DNA from: Bifidobacterium moraviense
GTDB taxonomy: Bacteria; Actinomycetota; Actinomycetes; Actinomycetales; Bifidobacteriaceae
Direction: 5' to 3'
Length of the DNA: 64,000 nucleotides
Assembly: GCF_012932365.1 (NCBI RefSeq)
Contig: NZ_JAAIIH010000001.1
Location: 310,001 to 374,000, forward strand
The notes beneath the pieces are model-generated. The model made no database searches, was not told the origin of the DNA, and worked only from the letters and a program-made list of their open reading frames with translations. The position numbers were made by a program, and so were the translations under genes. This document shows positions 1 to 9,131 of this stretch, piece by piece. Within the stretch, counting starts at the first letter, position 1. Each line of letters starts with the position of its first letter.

Positions 1-77
1 ATCTCCCGGACGCTGCCTGCCCGGCCTACAATGGAGCGCATCGAACATCGTGCGCGCCACGGGCGAAGGGGGACGTC

Positions 78-638
78 ATGGGAACCAATCTCAAGAAGCT
101 GGCGAAGAAGATCGACGGATACGATCACGTGCTCGTGATCATGCGCCACGCCAAGGCCGAGTCGTTCGGCTCGACGGGCGACGACCGCGGCCGCGAGCTC
201 ACGGACAAGGGCCGCAAGCAGGCCAAGATCGTGGGCCGCGGGCTGACCGAACTCGGGCTGGTGCCCGACCGCATCGCGGTGTCCGGCGCCACGCGCGCGC
301 AGCAGACGCTCGAGCGCATGCTCAAGTCCTTCGGCGACCGTCCGCGCGTGGACAACCGCCAGAGCCTGTACGACGGCGGCGTGCAGGCCGTGCTCGACGA
401 GCTTGCGCACACGCCGGCCAAGAACCGCACGCTCCTGATCCTGGGCCACGAGCCGACCATGTCCATCAGCTGCCAGTGGCTCGCCTCGTCCGGCTCCGAC
501 CCCAGCGCGCTGGACCTGCTCACGCTGGGGATGTCCACCGCGTCCGTGGCGATCTTCGGCTCGGACAGGCCGTTCGACCAGTGGCAGGTGCATTCGGGCG
601 ATTTGCTCGCCGTGCTCAACGTCAAGGACTTCGACTGA
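78..638 (+). CDS. SixA-like histidine phosphatase family protein
   Basis: This 186-residue protein belongs to the histidine phosphatase (phosphoglycerate mutase-like) superfamily and most resembles the short SixA branch, which removes phosphate from phosphohistidine. The catalytic RHA motif (VIMRHAKAES) puts the nucleophile at His24. The SGATRAQQT segment near residue 70 and LGHEPT near 122-127, with the second His at 124, complete the active site. The ATG at 78 follows a strong AGGGGGA ribosome site. No signal peptide is visible, so it should be cytoplasmic. It stands alone ahead of metE, separated by about 110 bases. The substrate cannot be told from sequence; a small-molecule phosphatase is the alternative. 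Confidence 0.85.
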   Translation: MGTNLKKLAKKIDGYDHVLVIMRHAKAESFGSTGDDRGRELTDKGRKQAKIVGRGLTELGLVPDRIAVSGATRAQQTLERMLKSFGDRPRVDNRQSLYDGGVQAVLDELAHTPAKNRTLLILGHEPTMSISCQWLASSGSDPSALDLLTLGMSTASVAIFGSDRPFDQWQVHSGDLLAVLNVKDFD

Positions 639-747
639 ACGGACCTATAAATCCCGCTTATACCGACATGCAACCTGTTCTGATGGCGGATGTGCCGGGA
701 CCTCGTGGTAGGTTGGCCGGGTTAAGACTGCACGATCAGGAGGTAGC

Positions 748-3051
748 ATGTCCGTTCTGACTTCCGTTTCCGGCTTCCCGCGCATCGGCCAGAACCGTGA
801 GCTCAAGAAGATCATCGAAGGCTATTGGAAGGGCGCCAACGACATCGACGCCGTGCGCGCCACCGCCAAGGAGCTGCGCGCCAGGCACTGGAAGCTCCAG
901 CAGGCGGCGGGCATCGACCTGATCCCGAGCAACGACTTCAGCTACTACGACCAGATGCTGGACACCGCGATCCTGCTCAACGTGATCCCGCAGCGCTACC
1001 AGCGCCTGTCCCTCGACGAGGAGGGCACGCTGTTCGCCATGGCCCGCGGCTATCAGGGCGAGGCCGGCGACGTGACCGCGCTGCCGATGAAGAAGTGGTT
1101 CACCACCAACTACCACTACCTCGTGCCCGAGTTCGACGCCGCCACCGAGGTGAGGCTCAACTCCACCAAGGCGTTCGACGAGTTCGCGGAGGCCAAGGAG
1201 CTGGGCATCCTCACCAAGCCGGTGTTCATCGGCCCGTACACGTTCCTCAAGCTGGCGCGCAACTCCGAGGCGCAGGAGCTGGAGCTGGACAAGGGCCTGG
1301 TGTCCGCCGTGGCCGACGTGTACGCGCAGGTGCTCGCGAAGTTCATCGAGCTCGGCGCCGAATGGGTGCAGCTCGACGAGCCGTATCTGGTGCTGGACAA
1401 GGAGCCCGGCGACGTGGAGCTCTTCAAGAGCCTGTACGCCAAGATCCTGCCGGCGCGCAAGGGCGCCGTCAAGGTGCTGCTCAACACGTACTTCGGCCAC
1501 ATCGCCGACGTGTACGAGACCGTCAACCTCCTCGGCTTCGACGGCGTCGGCCTCGACCTCAACGAGGGACGCGACGAGAACCTGGACGCCGTGGATCGCT
1601 ACGGCGTGAACTCCGCCACCACGCTGTTCGCCGGCGTGGTCAACGGCCGCAACATCTGGCGCAACAACTACGCCGTGAGCCTGGGCCTCGTGGACGCGCT
1701 GAAGGAGAAGACCCCCAACGTGGCCGTCTCCACCGCCAGCTCCCTGCTGCACGTGCCGTTCAGCACCGAGGGCGAGACCGGCATCGCCGCCGAGCAGCTC
1801 AAGCACTTCGCGTTCGCCGTGGAGAAGCTCGGCGAGCTCCGGGAGATCGCCGACCTGGCCGGCAAGGACGATGCCGAGCTCAAGTCCGATCCCGCGCTGG
1901 CCGCCAACCAGACGCTGTTCGACGGCACTCGCGTGGCCGCCGATCCGGCCGTGGCCGCCCGCGTGGCCGGCCTGACCGACGAGGACTTCGTGCGCCAGCC
2001 CGCCCGCGCCGAGCGTCAGAAGCTCCAGCGCGAGGCCCTCGGCCTGCCGCTGCTGCCCACCACCACCATCGGCTCCTTCCCGCAGACCCGCGAGATCCGC
2101 GCCGAGCGCGCGAAGCTGCGCAAGGGCGAGATCACCAAGGCCGAGTACGACGCGTTCATCAAGGCGCAGATCGACGCCTGCATCAGGCATCAGGAGGAGA
2201 TCGGCCTCGACGTGCTGGTGCACGGCGAGTTCGAGCGCAACGACATGGTCGAGTACTTCGGCCAGAACCTCAACGGCTTCCTGTTCACCAAGAACGCCTG
2301 GGTGCAGTCCTACGGCACCCGCTGCGTGAAGCCCCCGATCGTGTGGGGCGACGTGTCGCGCGCCAAGCCGATCACCGTGGAGTGGTCCGCCTACGCGCAG
2401 TCGAAGACCGACCACGTCATGAAGGGCATGCTCACCGGCCCGGTCACCATCCTCAACTGGTCCTGGCCGCGCGAGGACATCACCCACGAGCAGCAGACCC
2501 AGCAGCTCGCCCTCGCCATCCGCGACGAGGTGCTCGACCTCGAGTCCGCCGGCATCAGGGTCATCCAGATCGACGAGGCCGCGCTGCGCGAGAAGCTGCC
2601 GCTCAGGAAGTCCGACTGGCACGTCAAGTACCTCGACTGGGCCGTGCCCGCGTTCCGCCTGGTGCACTCCGCCGTGAAGCCCACCACGCAGATCCACACG
2701 CACATGTGCTACTCCGAGTTCAACGACATCATCCGCGACATCGACGCGATGGACGCCGACGTGATCTCCTTCGAGGCGTCCCGCGGCGACCTCGTGGTGC
2801 TCGACGCGATCCACGAGGCGCACTTCGAGACCGAGGCCGGCCCCGGCGTGTACGACATCCACTCGCCGCGCATCCCCTCCGAGCAGGAGATCGAGGAGCG
2901 CATCGGCGAGATCCTCGCGAAGATGGACGTCGAGAAGGTCTGGATCAACCCCGACTGCGGTCTGAAGACCCGCGGCGACGCCGAGACCTGGCCGAGCCTC
3001 GAGCACATGGTGGCCGCCGCCAGGGCCGTGCGCGCCAGGCTCGCCAAGTAA
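748..3051 (+). CDS. metE: Cobalamin-independent methionine synthase
   Basis: MetE transfers the methyl group of 5-methyltetrahydropteroyl-tri-glutamate to homocysteine, the last step of methionine synthesis. The 767-residue length is normal for the family. It opens with the N-terminal [13 protein letters not shown] signature. The C-terminal catalytic barrel begins around residue 430 ([10 protein letters not shown]). Zinc ligands are visible as His652 and Cys654 in [10 protein letters not shown] and Cys737 in NPDCGLKTR. The ATG at 748 is preceded by CAGGAGGTAGC. metF, which makes its methyl donor, follows after 129 bases that contain a hairpin, so the two may be only partly cotranscribed. Confidence 0.98.
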   Translation: MSVLTSVSGFPRIGQNRELKKIIEGYWKGANDIDAVRATAKELRARHWKLQQAAGIDLIPSNDFSYYDQMLDTAILLNVIPQRYQRLSLDEEGTLFAMARGYQGEAGDVTALPMKKWFTTNYHYLVPEFDAATEVRLNSTKAFDEFAEAKELGILTKPVFIGPYTFLKLARNSEAQELELDKGLVSAVADVYAQVLAKFIELGAEWVQLDEPYLVLDKEPGDVELFKSLYAKILPARKGAVKVLLNTYFGHIADVYETVNLLGFDGVGLDLNEGRDENLDAVDRYGVNSATTLFAGVVNGRNIWRNNYAVSLGLVDALKEKTPNVAVSTASSLLHVPFSTEGETGIAAEQLKHFAFAVEKLGELREIADLAGKDDAELKSDPALAANQTLFDGTRVAADPAVAARVAGLTDEDFVRQPARAERQKLQREALGLPLLPTTTIGSFPQTREIRAERAKLRKGEITKAEYDAFIKAQIDACIRHQEEIGLDVLVHGEFERNDMVEYFGQNLNGFLFTKNAWVQSYGTRCVKPPIVWGDVSRAKPITVEWSAYAQSKTDHVMKGMLTGPVTILNWSWPREDITHEQQTQQLALAIRDEVLDLESAGIRVIQIDEAALREKLPLRKSDWHVKYLDWAVPAFRLVHSAVKPTTQIHTHMCYSEFNDIIRDIDAMDADVISFEASRGDLVVLDAIHEAHFETEAGPGVYDIHSPRIPSEQEIEERIGEILAKMDVEKVWINPDCGLKTRGDAETWPSLEHMVAAARAVRARLAK

Positions 3052-3101
3052 GCCTGACCGCCGGACCCGGAACGACCGATCCGCGCTCCGGAGCGCGGAC
3101 C

Positions 3102-3139
3102 CGCCGAAGGCTCCTCCCACGCCGGGGGAGCCTTCGGCG
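3102..3139 (+). terminator. Hairpin between metE and metF
   Basis: A 13-base perfect inverted repeat (CGCCGAAGGCTCC at 3102-3114 pairing with 3127-3139) encloses a 12-base loop. No T-run follows, so it may attenuate or process the transcript rather than terminate it fully. It lies 40 bases upstream of metF. Confidence 0.55.
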
Positions 3140-3180
3140 TACGAGGACCCCTCACCAGCCCCATCCAGCAAAGGACACCC

Positions 3181-4026
3181 ATGACCACGCCCATGTTCTC
3201 CCTCGAAGTCTTCCCGCCCAAGCGCAACGCGCCCGTGGGCACCATCTACGACACCCTCGACGGCCTCGAGGGCCTGCACCCCGACTTCATCTCCGTCACC
3301 TACGGCCACGGCACCCAGTCCGACCGCACCGCCACCGCGCGCATCGCCAACACCATCCGCACCGAGTACGGCATCCCCACCGTGGCGCACCTGACCGCTT
3401 TGTACTCGGACCACGAGGTGATCGACCAGGCGCTCGACATGTTCGACAAGGCCGGCGTGACCGCCGTGCTCGCCCTGCGCGGCGACGAGCTGCCCGACCA
3501 CGAGCGCGTGGGCGTGTTCCCGCACGCCAGCGACCTGGTCGCATACATCCGCGAACGCCGCCCCGACATGAAGGTGTTCGGCGCCTGCTACCCGGAGGGA
3601 CACTACGAGTCCGCGTCGCTGGACGACGACATCGCCAACCTCAAGGTCAAGGTGGACGCGGGCGTGACGCACCTCATCTCCCAGCTGTTCTACGACAACG
3701 ACGACTTCTACCGCTTCCTCGACAAGGCACGCGCCGCCGGCATCGACGTGCCGATCGAGGCGGGCATCATGCCGGTGCGCGGCGCCAAGTCGGTGCGCCG
3801 CATGGCCGAGCGCAACGCGTCGCGCATCCCCGCTCGCCTCGCCCGCCTGCTCGACCGCTGGGAGGGCAACGCCGAGGCGCTCAGGGCCGCCGGCATCAAC
3901 TACGCGTCCGAGCAGATCACCGACCTGGTCTCGCACGGTGTGGACGGCATCCACCTGTACACCATGAACCATCCCGGTTCGACGCGCCGCATCTGGTCCA
4001 ACGTGGAGCCGCTCTTCACCCGCTGA
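3181..4026 (+). CDS. metF: Methylenetetrahydrofolate reductase
   Basis: MetF reduces 5,10-methylene-THF to 5-methyl-THF with a flavin cofactor, supplying the methyl group used by MetE just upstream. The 281-residue protein is a single TIM barrel. The family N-terminus FSLEVFPPKRNAP holds the conserved glutamate. SVTYGHGTQSDRT and the later THLISQLFYDNDDFYRFL segment are typical of the family. The ATG at 3181 follows CAAAGGACACCC. It lacks the C-terminal regulatory domain of eukaryotic enzymes, as expected for a bacterium. Context with metE strongly supports the call. Confidence 0.97.
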   Translation: MTTPMFSLEVFPPKRNAPVGTIYDTLDGLEGLHPDFISVTYGHGTQSDRTATARIANTIRTEYGIPTVAHLTALYSDHEVIDQALDMFDKAGVTAVLALRGDELPDHERVGVFPHASDLVAYIRERRPDMKVFGACYPEGHYESASLDDDIANLKVKVDAGVTHLISQLFYDNDDFYRFLDKARAAGIDVPIEAGIMPVRGAKSVRRMAERNASRIPARLARLLDRWEGNAEALRAAGINYASEQITDLVSHGVDGIHLYTMNHPGSTRRIWSNVEPLFTR

Positions 4027-4050
4027 ACGCCATCGAGTACATTGGAAGAC

Positions 4051-7000
4051 ATGCCTCAGAATCCCCAGGGCGCGGTCAGCGCGCGCGAACTCATCCATGC
4101 CGGCATACTCGACCTCGACGAGGCGAAGCGGCAGATCGGGCTGCTCTCCGAGGCGGGGCTCACCCGCGACAGGCTCGCGGTGCTGCTCTCCGCCCTCGGG
4201 CACGCGTACGACCCGGACGTGGCCCTGCGCAACCTGCAGAGCATCGTGGCGGCGCTGCCGAGCCATCGCACCACGCTCGACGAGCTCGCCCCCACCGAGG
4301 ACGACCAGCGCCGACTCATCGCCGTGCTCGGCGCCTCGGACGAGTTGGGCAAGCTCATGCGCATCCGCCCTACGCTGGTGGCCGCCGCGGCCGCGGACCC
4401 GTGCCGCAGCAACCGGCGCAACGCCGCGGAACGCCGAGCGCTCATCCTCGAGGCGATCGGCGCGGACCCGTCCTCCGCGGCCCCTGTGGCCGGCCTCGAC
4501 CTGGCCGACGCCACCACGCAGCTGCGCCGCACGTACCGCAAGCACCTCGCCGCCATCATGGCCGCGGACGTGACCGCCGAGGACCCGCTGTACATGCAGC
4601 CGGCCATCAGCCGCATGCTCTCCGACTTGGCCGACGCGGCACTCGAGGGCGCCCTGGCCATCGCGCGCCACGAGGTCGACGGCAGCGAGGACTGCCGCTT
4701 CGCCGTCATCGGCATGGGCAAGCTGGGCGCACAGGAGCTCAACTACGTCTCCGACGTGGACCTCATCTACGTGGTGGAGCCCGCGAACCCGGACGTGGAC
4801 CGCCAGCGCCTCATCCGCGTGGGCACCAAGATGGGCACCATGCTGCAGCGCGTCTGCCAGTCCGTCATCATGGGCTGCGCCGAACCGGCCCTGTGGCAGA
4901 TCGACGGCGGGCTGCGCCCCGAAGGCAAGGACGGCCCGCTGGTGCGCACGCTCGACTCGCATCAGGGCTACTACGAGCAGTGGGCGGAAAGCTGGGAGTT
5001 CCAGGCGCTGCTCAAGGCGCGCCCCGTGGCCGGCGACCAGGAGCTCGGCCGCGCCTACTACGAGATGACGCGCCCGTTCGTCTGGTCCGCGTCCACCCGC
5101 AAGAACTTCGTGTACGACTGCCAGCAGATGCGCAAGCGCGTGGAGGACCTCATCCCCGCGCCGCTCAAGGACCGCGAGATCAAGCTCGGCCGCGGAGGCC
5201 TGCGCGACGTGGAGTTCACCGTCCAGATGCTGCAGCTCGTGCACGGGCGCACCGACGAGTCGCTGCACACCACGTCCACGCTGCAGTCGCTGCAGGCGCT
5301 GTCCGACGGCGGCTACGTCTCGCGCAAGCAGGCGGTGAGGCTCTCGCACGACTACCGGTTCGAGCGCGTGCTGGAGCACCGCCAGCAGATGTGGGCCCTG
5401 AAGCGCACCCACCTGTTCCCGGACCTCGGCGCCGGCAGCCTCGGCGGCATCGAACGCAAGCGCCAGATCGACAGGGACTCCCTCGCTCGCAACGCCGAGC
5501 TGCGCAGGCTCTCCCGCGCGCTCGGCAAGCACCCCGAGGAGCTCGTGGAGGAGTTCGACGCGGTGCGCCGCGAGGTGCGCAAGCTGCATCAGGACATCTA
5601 CTTCCGCCCCATGCTGCCCATCGCCGCGCAGGCCGGGTCCGACGAGGTGACGCTGAGCTCCGACGCGGCGCGCACACGCTTCGCATCCATCGGATTCGCC
5701 GATCCGGACAGCGCCATGCGCCACGTGGCCGCCCTGACCAGCGGCGTCTCCCGCGCGGCCAAGATCAACCGCATCATCCTGCCCGCGGTGCTCTCGTGGC
5801 TCGGCAACGGCCAGAACCCGGACATGGGCCTGCTCGGCTGGCGCAAGCTCGAGGAGAAATTCGGCACCGAAAGCGAATATCTCGGGTTCCTGCGCGACTC
5901 GCCGTCCGCCGCGCAGCGCCTGTGCCACGTGCTGTCCAACTCGCGCTTCCTCGGCGACGCGCTGACCAAGTCGGTCGAGTCGATCACATGGCTCGGCAAC
6001 GACGACGACCTCGCCGTGCGCACGCGCGGGAGCCTCGACGTGCAGTGCCGCGCCACGCTGGAGCGCAACGAGGGCAGCATCAACGACTTCGCCACGTCGC
6101 TGCGAGCCATGCGCCGCCACGAGATCGAACGCATCGGGCTGGCGTGGATGAGCGGCGTGATCGACGACGCCGCTAGCCTGAAGGGCATGACCGACGTGTA
6201 CGACGCGGTGATCCAGGCCTCGCTCGACTGGGGGCTGCGCCATCAGGTTGCGCAGCGTGGACTGGACGCGCCGGCCGCCTCGATCGCCGTCATCGCCATG
6301 GGGCGCTACGGCGGCGGCGAGGTGAACTTCAGCTCCGACGCCGACGCGATCCTCGTCTACCGTCCCGCCGACGGTGCCGACGATCACGAGGCGGGCGTGT
6401 TCGCCAAGGCCGTGGTGGACGACATGCGCCAGATCCTCGCCGGGCCCACGTCCGTGGAGCAGAAGATCGAACTCGATCTGGACCTGCGTCCGGAAGGCAA
6501 GAACGGGCCGATCGTGCGCTCGTACGCCTCCTGCCGCGAATACTACGCGTCATGGGCCAGCACGTGGGAGCACCAGGCGCTGCTGCGCGCCCGGTTCGCC
6601 GCCGGCGACGCCGTGCTCGGCCATGACTTCCTCACCGAGATCGCCGACCCGCTGCGCTATTCGGACGAGCCGCTCACCGCCGCCCAGCTCGCGGACATCC
6701 GCAAGCTCAAGGCGCGCATGGAGGCCGAACGACTGCCGCGCGGCGTGCGGCGCGACCGCCACCTGAAGCTCGGCAAGGGCGGGCTCTCGGACGTGGAGTG
6801 GACCGTGCAGCTGCTGCAGCTGCGGCACGCGGGGGAGCACGAGGAGCTGCGCGTGTGCGGCACGCTCGATGCGCTCGAACGGCTGGTCGCGCTGCATCTC
6901 ATCGACGTGGGCGACGCGAGGATCCTCGAACAGACCTGGCGCATGTGCACGGCCGCGCGCAACGGCAACTACCTGTGGAGCGGACGCGCCAACCAGGCGG

Positions 7001-7233
7001 ACATCCTGCCCGACGACATGTACTCGCTGGGCGGCATCGCCGTGTACCTCGGGCACGACGCGCACCGAGGCCAGCAGTTCGACAACGAGCTGCTGGGCAT
7101 GATGCGCCGCTGCCGCGAGGTCGTCGAACGCCTGTTCTACGGCATCTCGAAGACCAAGCCGGTCGCGCCCAAGGCGCCGGTGCGCGTGCTGTCCGTGCGC
7201 CCCGGCCGCCGCCACACGCGCTTCAGCCGCTGA
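4051..7233 (+). CDS. glnE: Bifunctional glutamine synthetase adenylyltransferase / adenylyl-removing enzyme
   Basis: GlnE attaches and removes AMP on glutamine synthetase, tuning nitrogen assimilation. The roughly 1060-residue protein carries two nucleotidyltransferase domains: the first with GMGKLGAQELNYVSDVDLIY near residue 222, the second with GMGRYGGGEVNFSSDADAIL near residue 750. Each domain has the G-x(n)-SDxD metal-binding signature. Helical regulatory segments (KLGRGGLRDVEFTVQ and KLGKGGLSDVEWTVQ) follow each. The first ATG is at 4051; a TTG at 4042 in frame is a weaker alternative. It begins 24 bases after metF, with no hairpin between, so it may be cotranscribed with it. Confidence 0.97.
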   Translation: MPQNPQGAVSARELIHAGILDLDEAKRQIGLLSEAGLTRDRLAVLLSALGHAYDPDVALRNLQSIVAALPSHRTTLDELAPTEDDQRRLIAVLGASDELGKLMRIRPTLVAAAAADPCRSNRRNAAERRALILEAIGADPSSAAPVAGLDLADATTQLRRTYRKHLAAIMAADVTAEDPLYMQPAISRMLSDLADAALEGALAIARHEVDGSEDCRFAVIGMGKLGAQELNYVSDVDLIYVVEPANPDVDRQRLIRVGTKMGTMLQRVCQSVIMGCAEPALWQIDGGLRPEGKDGPLVRTLDSHQGYYEQWAESWEFQALLKARPVAGDQELGRAYYEMTRPFVWSASTRKNFVYDCQQMRKRVEDLIPAPLKDREIKLGRGGLRDVEFTVQMLQLVHGRTDESLHTTSTLQSLQALSDGGYVSRKQAVRLSHDYRFERVLEHRQQMWALKRTHLFPDLGAGSLGGIERKRQIDRDSLARNAELRRLSRALGKHPEELVEEFDAVRREVRKLHQDIYFRPMLPIAAQAGSDEVTLSSDAARTRFASIGFADPDSAMRHVAALTSGVSRAAKINRIILPAVLSWLGNGQNPDMGLLGWRKLEEKFGTESEYLGFLRDSPSAAQRLCHVLSNSRFLGDALTKSVESITWLGNDDDLAVRTRGSLDVQCRATLERNEGSINDFATSLRAMRRHEIERIGLAWMSGVIDDAASLKGMTDVYDAVIQASLDWGLRHQVAQRGLDAPAASIAVIAMGRYGGGEVNFSSDADAILVYRPADGADDHEAGVFAKAVVDDMRQILAGPTSVEQKIELDLDLRPEGKNGPIVRSYASCREYYASWASTWEHQALLRARFAAGDAVLGHDFLTEIADPLRYSDEPLTAAQLADIRKLKARMEAERLPRGVRRDRHLKLGKGGLSDVEWTVQLLQLRHAGEHEELRVCGTLDALERLVALHLIDVGDARILEQTWRMCTAARNGNYLWSGRANQADILPDDMYSLGGIAVYLGHDAHRGQQFDNELLGMMRRCREVVERLFYGISKTKPVAPKAPVRVLSVRPGRRHTRFSR

Positions 7234-7259
7234 CGCGAACGCCGGCTCAGGACATCCGC

Positions 7260-7462
7260 GCGGAATGAGCGGATCCAGTCCTTATGGCGCGCGGAATGAG
7301 CGGATCTGGTTCCGTACGGCCCCGATTCGGTCCGCCCGGGACTGGATCCGCTCATTTTGCGATGTGCGGAGACTGGAACCGCTCATTCCGCGGTGTGCGG
7401 AGACTGGAACCGCTCATTCCGCGGTGTGCGGAGACTGGAACCGCTCATTCCGCAGTGTGCGG
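7260..7462. repeat. Cluster of short alternating repeats with a 31-bp tandem array
   Basis: Between glnE and pyrB lie six copies of a roughly 22-base element with consensus GCGGAATGAGCGGATCCAGT. Copies at 7260-7281 and 7291-7313 point one way; copies at 7338-7360, 7371-7391, 7402-7422 and 7433-7453 are reverse complements. The last three sit in a perfect or near-perfect 31-base tandem array (7363-7393, 7394-7424, 7425-7455). The same family reappears at 19311-19484. There are no unique spacers, so this is not CRISPR. The adjoining stretch 7463-7565 shows no gene. Confidence 0.85.
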
Positions 7463-7565
7463 CCGGATCCACTGCAGTCCGCAGCACGTCGGCCAGACGC
7501 GGACAGGCGAACGGACGCGGCATGGACGGCGGGTGAACACGCCATGTCGCGCAAGTAGATTACCC

Positions 7566-7596
7566 TTGACAAGGTCACATCAACGTGGCCACCTTG
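7566..7596 (+). promoter_or_regulatory. Candidate promoter/operator of the pyr operon
   Basis: TTGACA at 7566-7571 overlaps the first arm of an inverted repeat, CAAGGT (7570-7575) and ACCTTG (7591-7596), about 30 bases upstream of pyrB. A good -10 box at the right distance is not evident. The symmetry suggests a protein-binding site for pyrimidine control; this is inference. Confidence 0.3.
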
Positions 7597-7627
7597 CAAC
7601 GCACGCAACGCATGAGAAAGGTGAGCC

Positions 7628-8614
7628 GTGTCAGAACAACCTGAAGTTCCGCTCAAGGGTCGCAGCCTCGTCACTCTGGACGACATCTCCACCCGTCAGA
7701 TCGAAGAGCTGCTGCACAAGGCCGCGTACATCGACGCACACCGGCGCGAGGTCGCGCACACGTGCGACGGCCGCGTGCTGGCCACCCTGTTCTACGAGCC
7801 GTCAACGCGCACGCGTCTGAGCTTCGAGACCGCCATGCTGCGCCTCGGCGGCAGCGTGATCGGCTTCGCCGGCGCGCAGCTGAGCTCCGTGAGCAAGGGC
7901 GAGTCGATCGCGGACACGCTCAAGACCGTCTCCAACTACGTGGACATCGTCGCCATGCGCCACCCCAAGGAGGGCGCCGCGCTGGTCGCCTCCCGCGCCG
8001 CATCCGTGCCGGTCATCAACGCCGGCGACGGCGGCCATATGCACCCCACACAGACGCTCGCCGACCTGGCCACGCTCATGTCGCGCTTCGGGCGCATCAC
8101 CAACCTCACCGTGGGCCTGTGCGGCGACCTCACGTTCGGCCGCACCGTGCACTCGCTCATCGAGACGCTGTGCCGCTTCGGCAACGTGAACTTCGTGCTC
8201 ATCAGCCCGGACGAGCTCAAGACCCCGCAGTACGTGATCGACCGCATCAAGGCCACGCCGAGCTGCACGTACGTGGAGGTCAAGGACCTCGCCGCCGTGA
8301 TCGGCGACCTCGACGTGCTGTACATGACGCGCGTGCAGCAGGAGCGCTTCTTCAACGAGGACGACTACCTGCGCCTGCGCGACACCTACATCCTCGACGA
8401 GGAGAAGCTCGCCCTCGCCAAGCCGGACATGGCCGTGCTGCACCCGCTGCCGCGCATCAACGAGATCGCCGTGGAGGTGGACAACGACCCGCGCGCCGCC
8501 TACTTCGAGCAGGTCAAGAACGGCATGCTCATGCGCATGGCGCTCGAAAGCTCGCTGCTCGGCGACGAGCTGCCCGGCTACGTTCCGCTCGATCCCAAGG
8601 AGGTTCAGGCCTGA
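7628..8614 (+). CDS. pyrB: Aspartate carbamoyltransferase catalytic subunit
   Basis: PyrB joins carbamoyl phosphate to aspartate, the committed step of pyrimidine synthesis. The 328-residue length is slightly above the usual 305-310. The carbamoyl-phosphate loop STRTRLSFETAM is at about residues 59-70. HPTQTLADL and the C-terminal HPLPRINEI are the other active-site signatures. The GTG at 7628 follows GAAAGGTGAGCC. Its stop codon overlaps the start of pyrI (TGATG), so the two subunits are translationally coupled. It is the first gene of the operon. Confidence 0.97.
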   Translation: MSEQPEVPLKGRSLVTLDDISTRQIEELLHKAAYIDAHRREVAHTCDGRVLATLFYEPSTRTRLSFETAMLRLGGSVIGFAGAQLSSVSKGESIADTLKTVSNYVDIVAMRHPKEGAALVASRAASVPVINAGDGGHMHPTQTLADLATLMSRFGRITNLTVGLCGDLTFGRTVHSLIETLCRFGNVNFVLISPDELKTPQYVIDRIKATPSCTYVEVKDLAAVIGDLDVLYMTRVQQERFFNEDDYLRLRDTYILDEEKLALAKPDMAVLHPLPRINEIAVEVDNDPRAAYFEQVKNGMLMRMALESSLLGDELPGYVPLDPKEVQA

Positions 8615-9033
8615 TGGAAGTCACCAGCATCCAGAACGGCATCATCATCGACCACGTGCCCGCGGGCACGGCCCTGAAGGTGCTCAAGTACCTCGACGTG
8701 GACCCGTCCACCACCAAGCTGGCGCTCATCATGAACACCGACAGCCGTCTGTACGGCTCCAAGGACATCATCAAGATCGAGGACGCCGAGGACGTGAACC
8801 TCGACGTGCTCGGATTCGTGGCGCGTCAGGCCACCGTGGACGTGGTGCGCGGAGGCAGGATCGTGGAGAAGATCAAGCCGAACCTGCCCGAGCACATGGT
8901 CAACGTCATCACCTGCGTGAACCCGCGCTGCGTGACCAGGACCGAACGCGGCATCGACCAGATGTTCCACCTCGCGCACACCGCCAAGCAGGAGTACCGC
9001 TGCGACTACTGCGACGAGGAGGCCAAGCTCTGA
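8614..9033 (+). CDS. pyrI: Aspartate carbamoyltransferase regulatory subunit
   Basis: PyrI forms the allosteric, nucleotide-binding dimers of the class B aspartate carbamoyltransferase holoenzyme. The 139-residue protein opens with the nucleotide-binding domain (IQNGIIIDHVPAGTALKVLK). It ends with the zinc domain: CVNPRC followed by CDYC about 30 residues later supplies the four cysteines. The ATG at 8614 overlaps the pyrB stop by one base. Its presence implies feedback regulation of the enzyme by CTP and ATP as in enteric bacteria; this is family knowledge, not visible here. Confidence 0.97.
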   Translation: MEVTSIQNGIIIDHVPAGTALKVLKYLDVDPSTTKLALIMNTDSRLYGSKDIIKIEDAEDVNLDVLGFVARQATVDVVRGGRIVEKIKPNLPEHMVNVITCVNPRCVTRTERGIDQMFHLAHTAKQEYRCDYCDEEAKL

Positions 9034-9131
9034 CGCCGCCCGCCGTCGTCGCCGGCCCGGACGCCCGGAACGGCGACGACGGGCACTGAATCGAGATGCC
9101 GCAGCAAGACGAGAACGGAAGGGAACCCGAA

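Noticed and set aside
639-747. Possible SAM, B12 or T-box element ahead of metE
   Set aside because: The 109-base leader is too short and shows no conserved riboswitch core or T-box sequence that I can recognise.
736-6387. Very long open frame (over 1,800 codons) on the minus strand opposite metE, metF and glnE
   Set aside because: It is a mirror of three well-supported genes in GC-rich DNA; its sequence is His/Val/Leu/Gly-repetitive with no domain. A similar long plus-strand frame is also a shadow.
7363-7455. Possible CRISPR array from evenly spaced 31-base units
   Set aside because: Units are directly adjacent and identical, with no unique spacers and no cas genes nearby.
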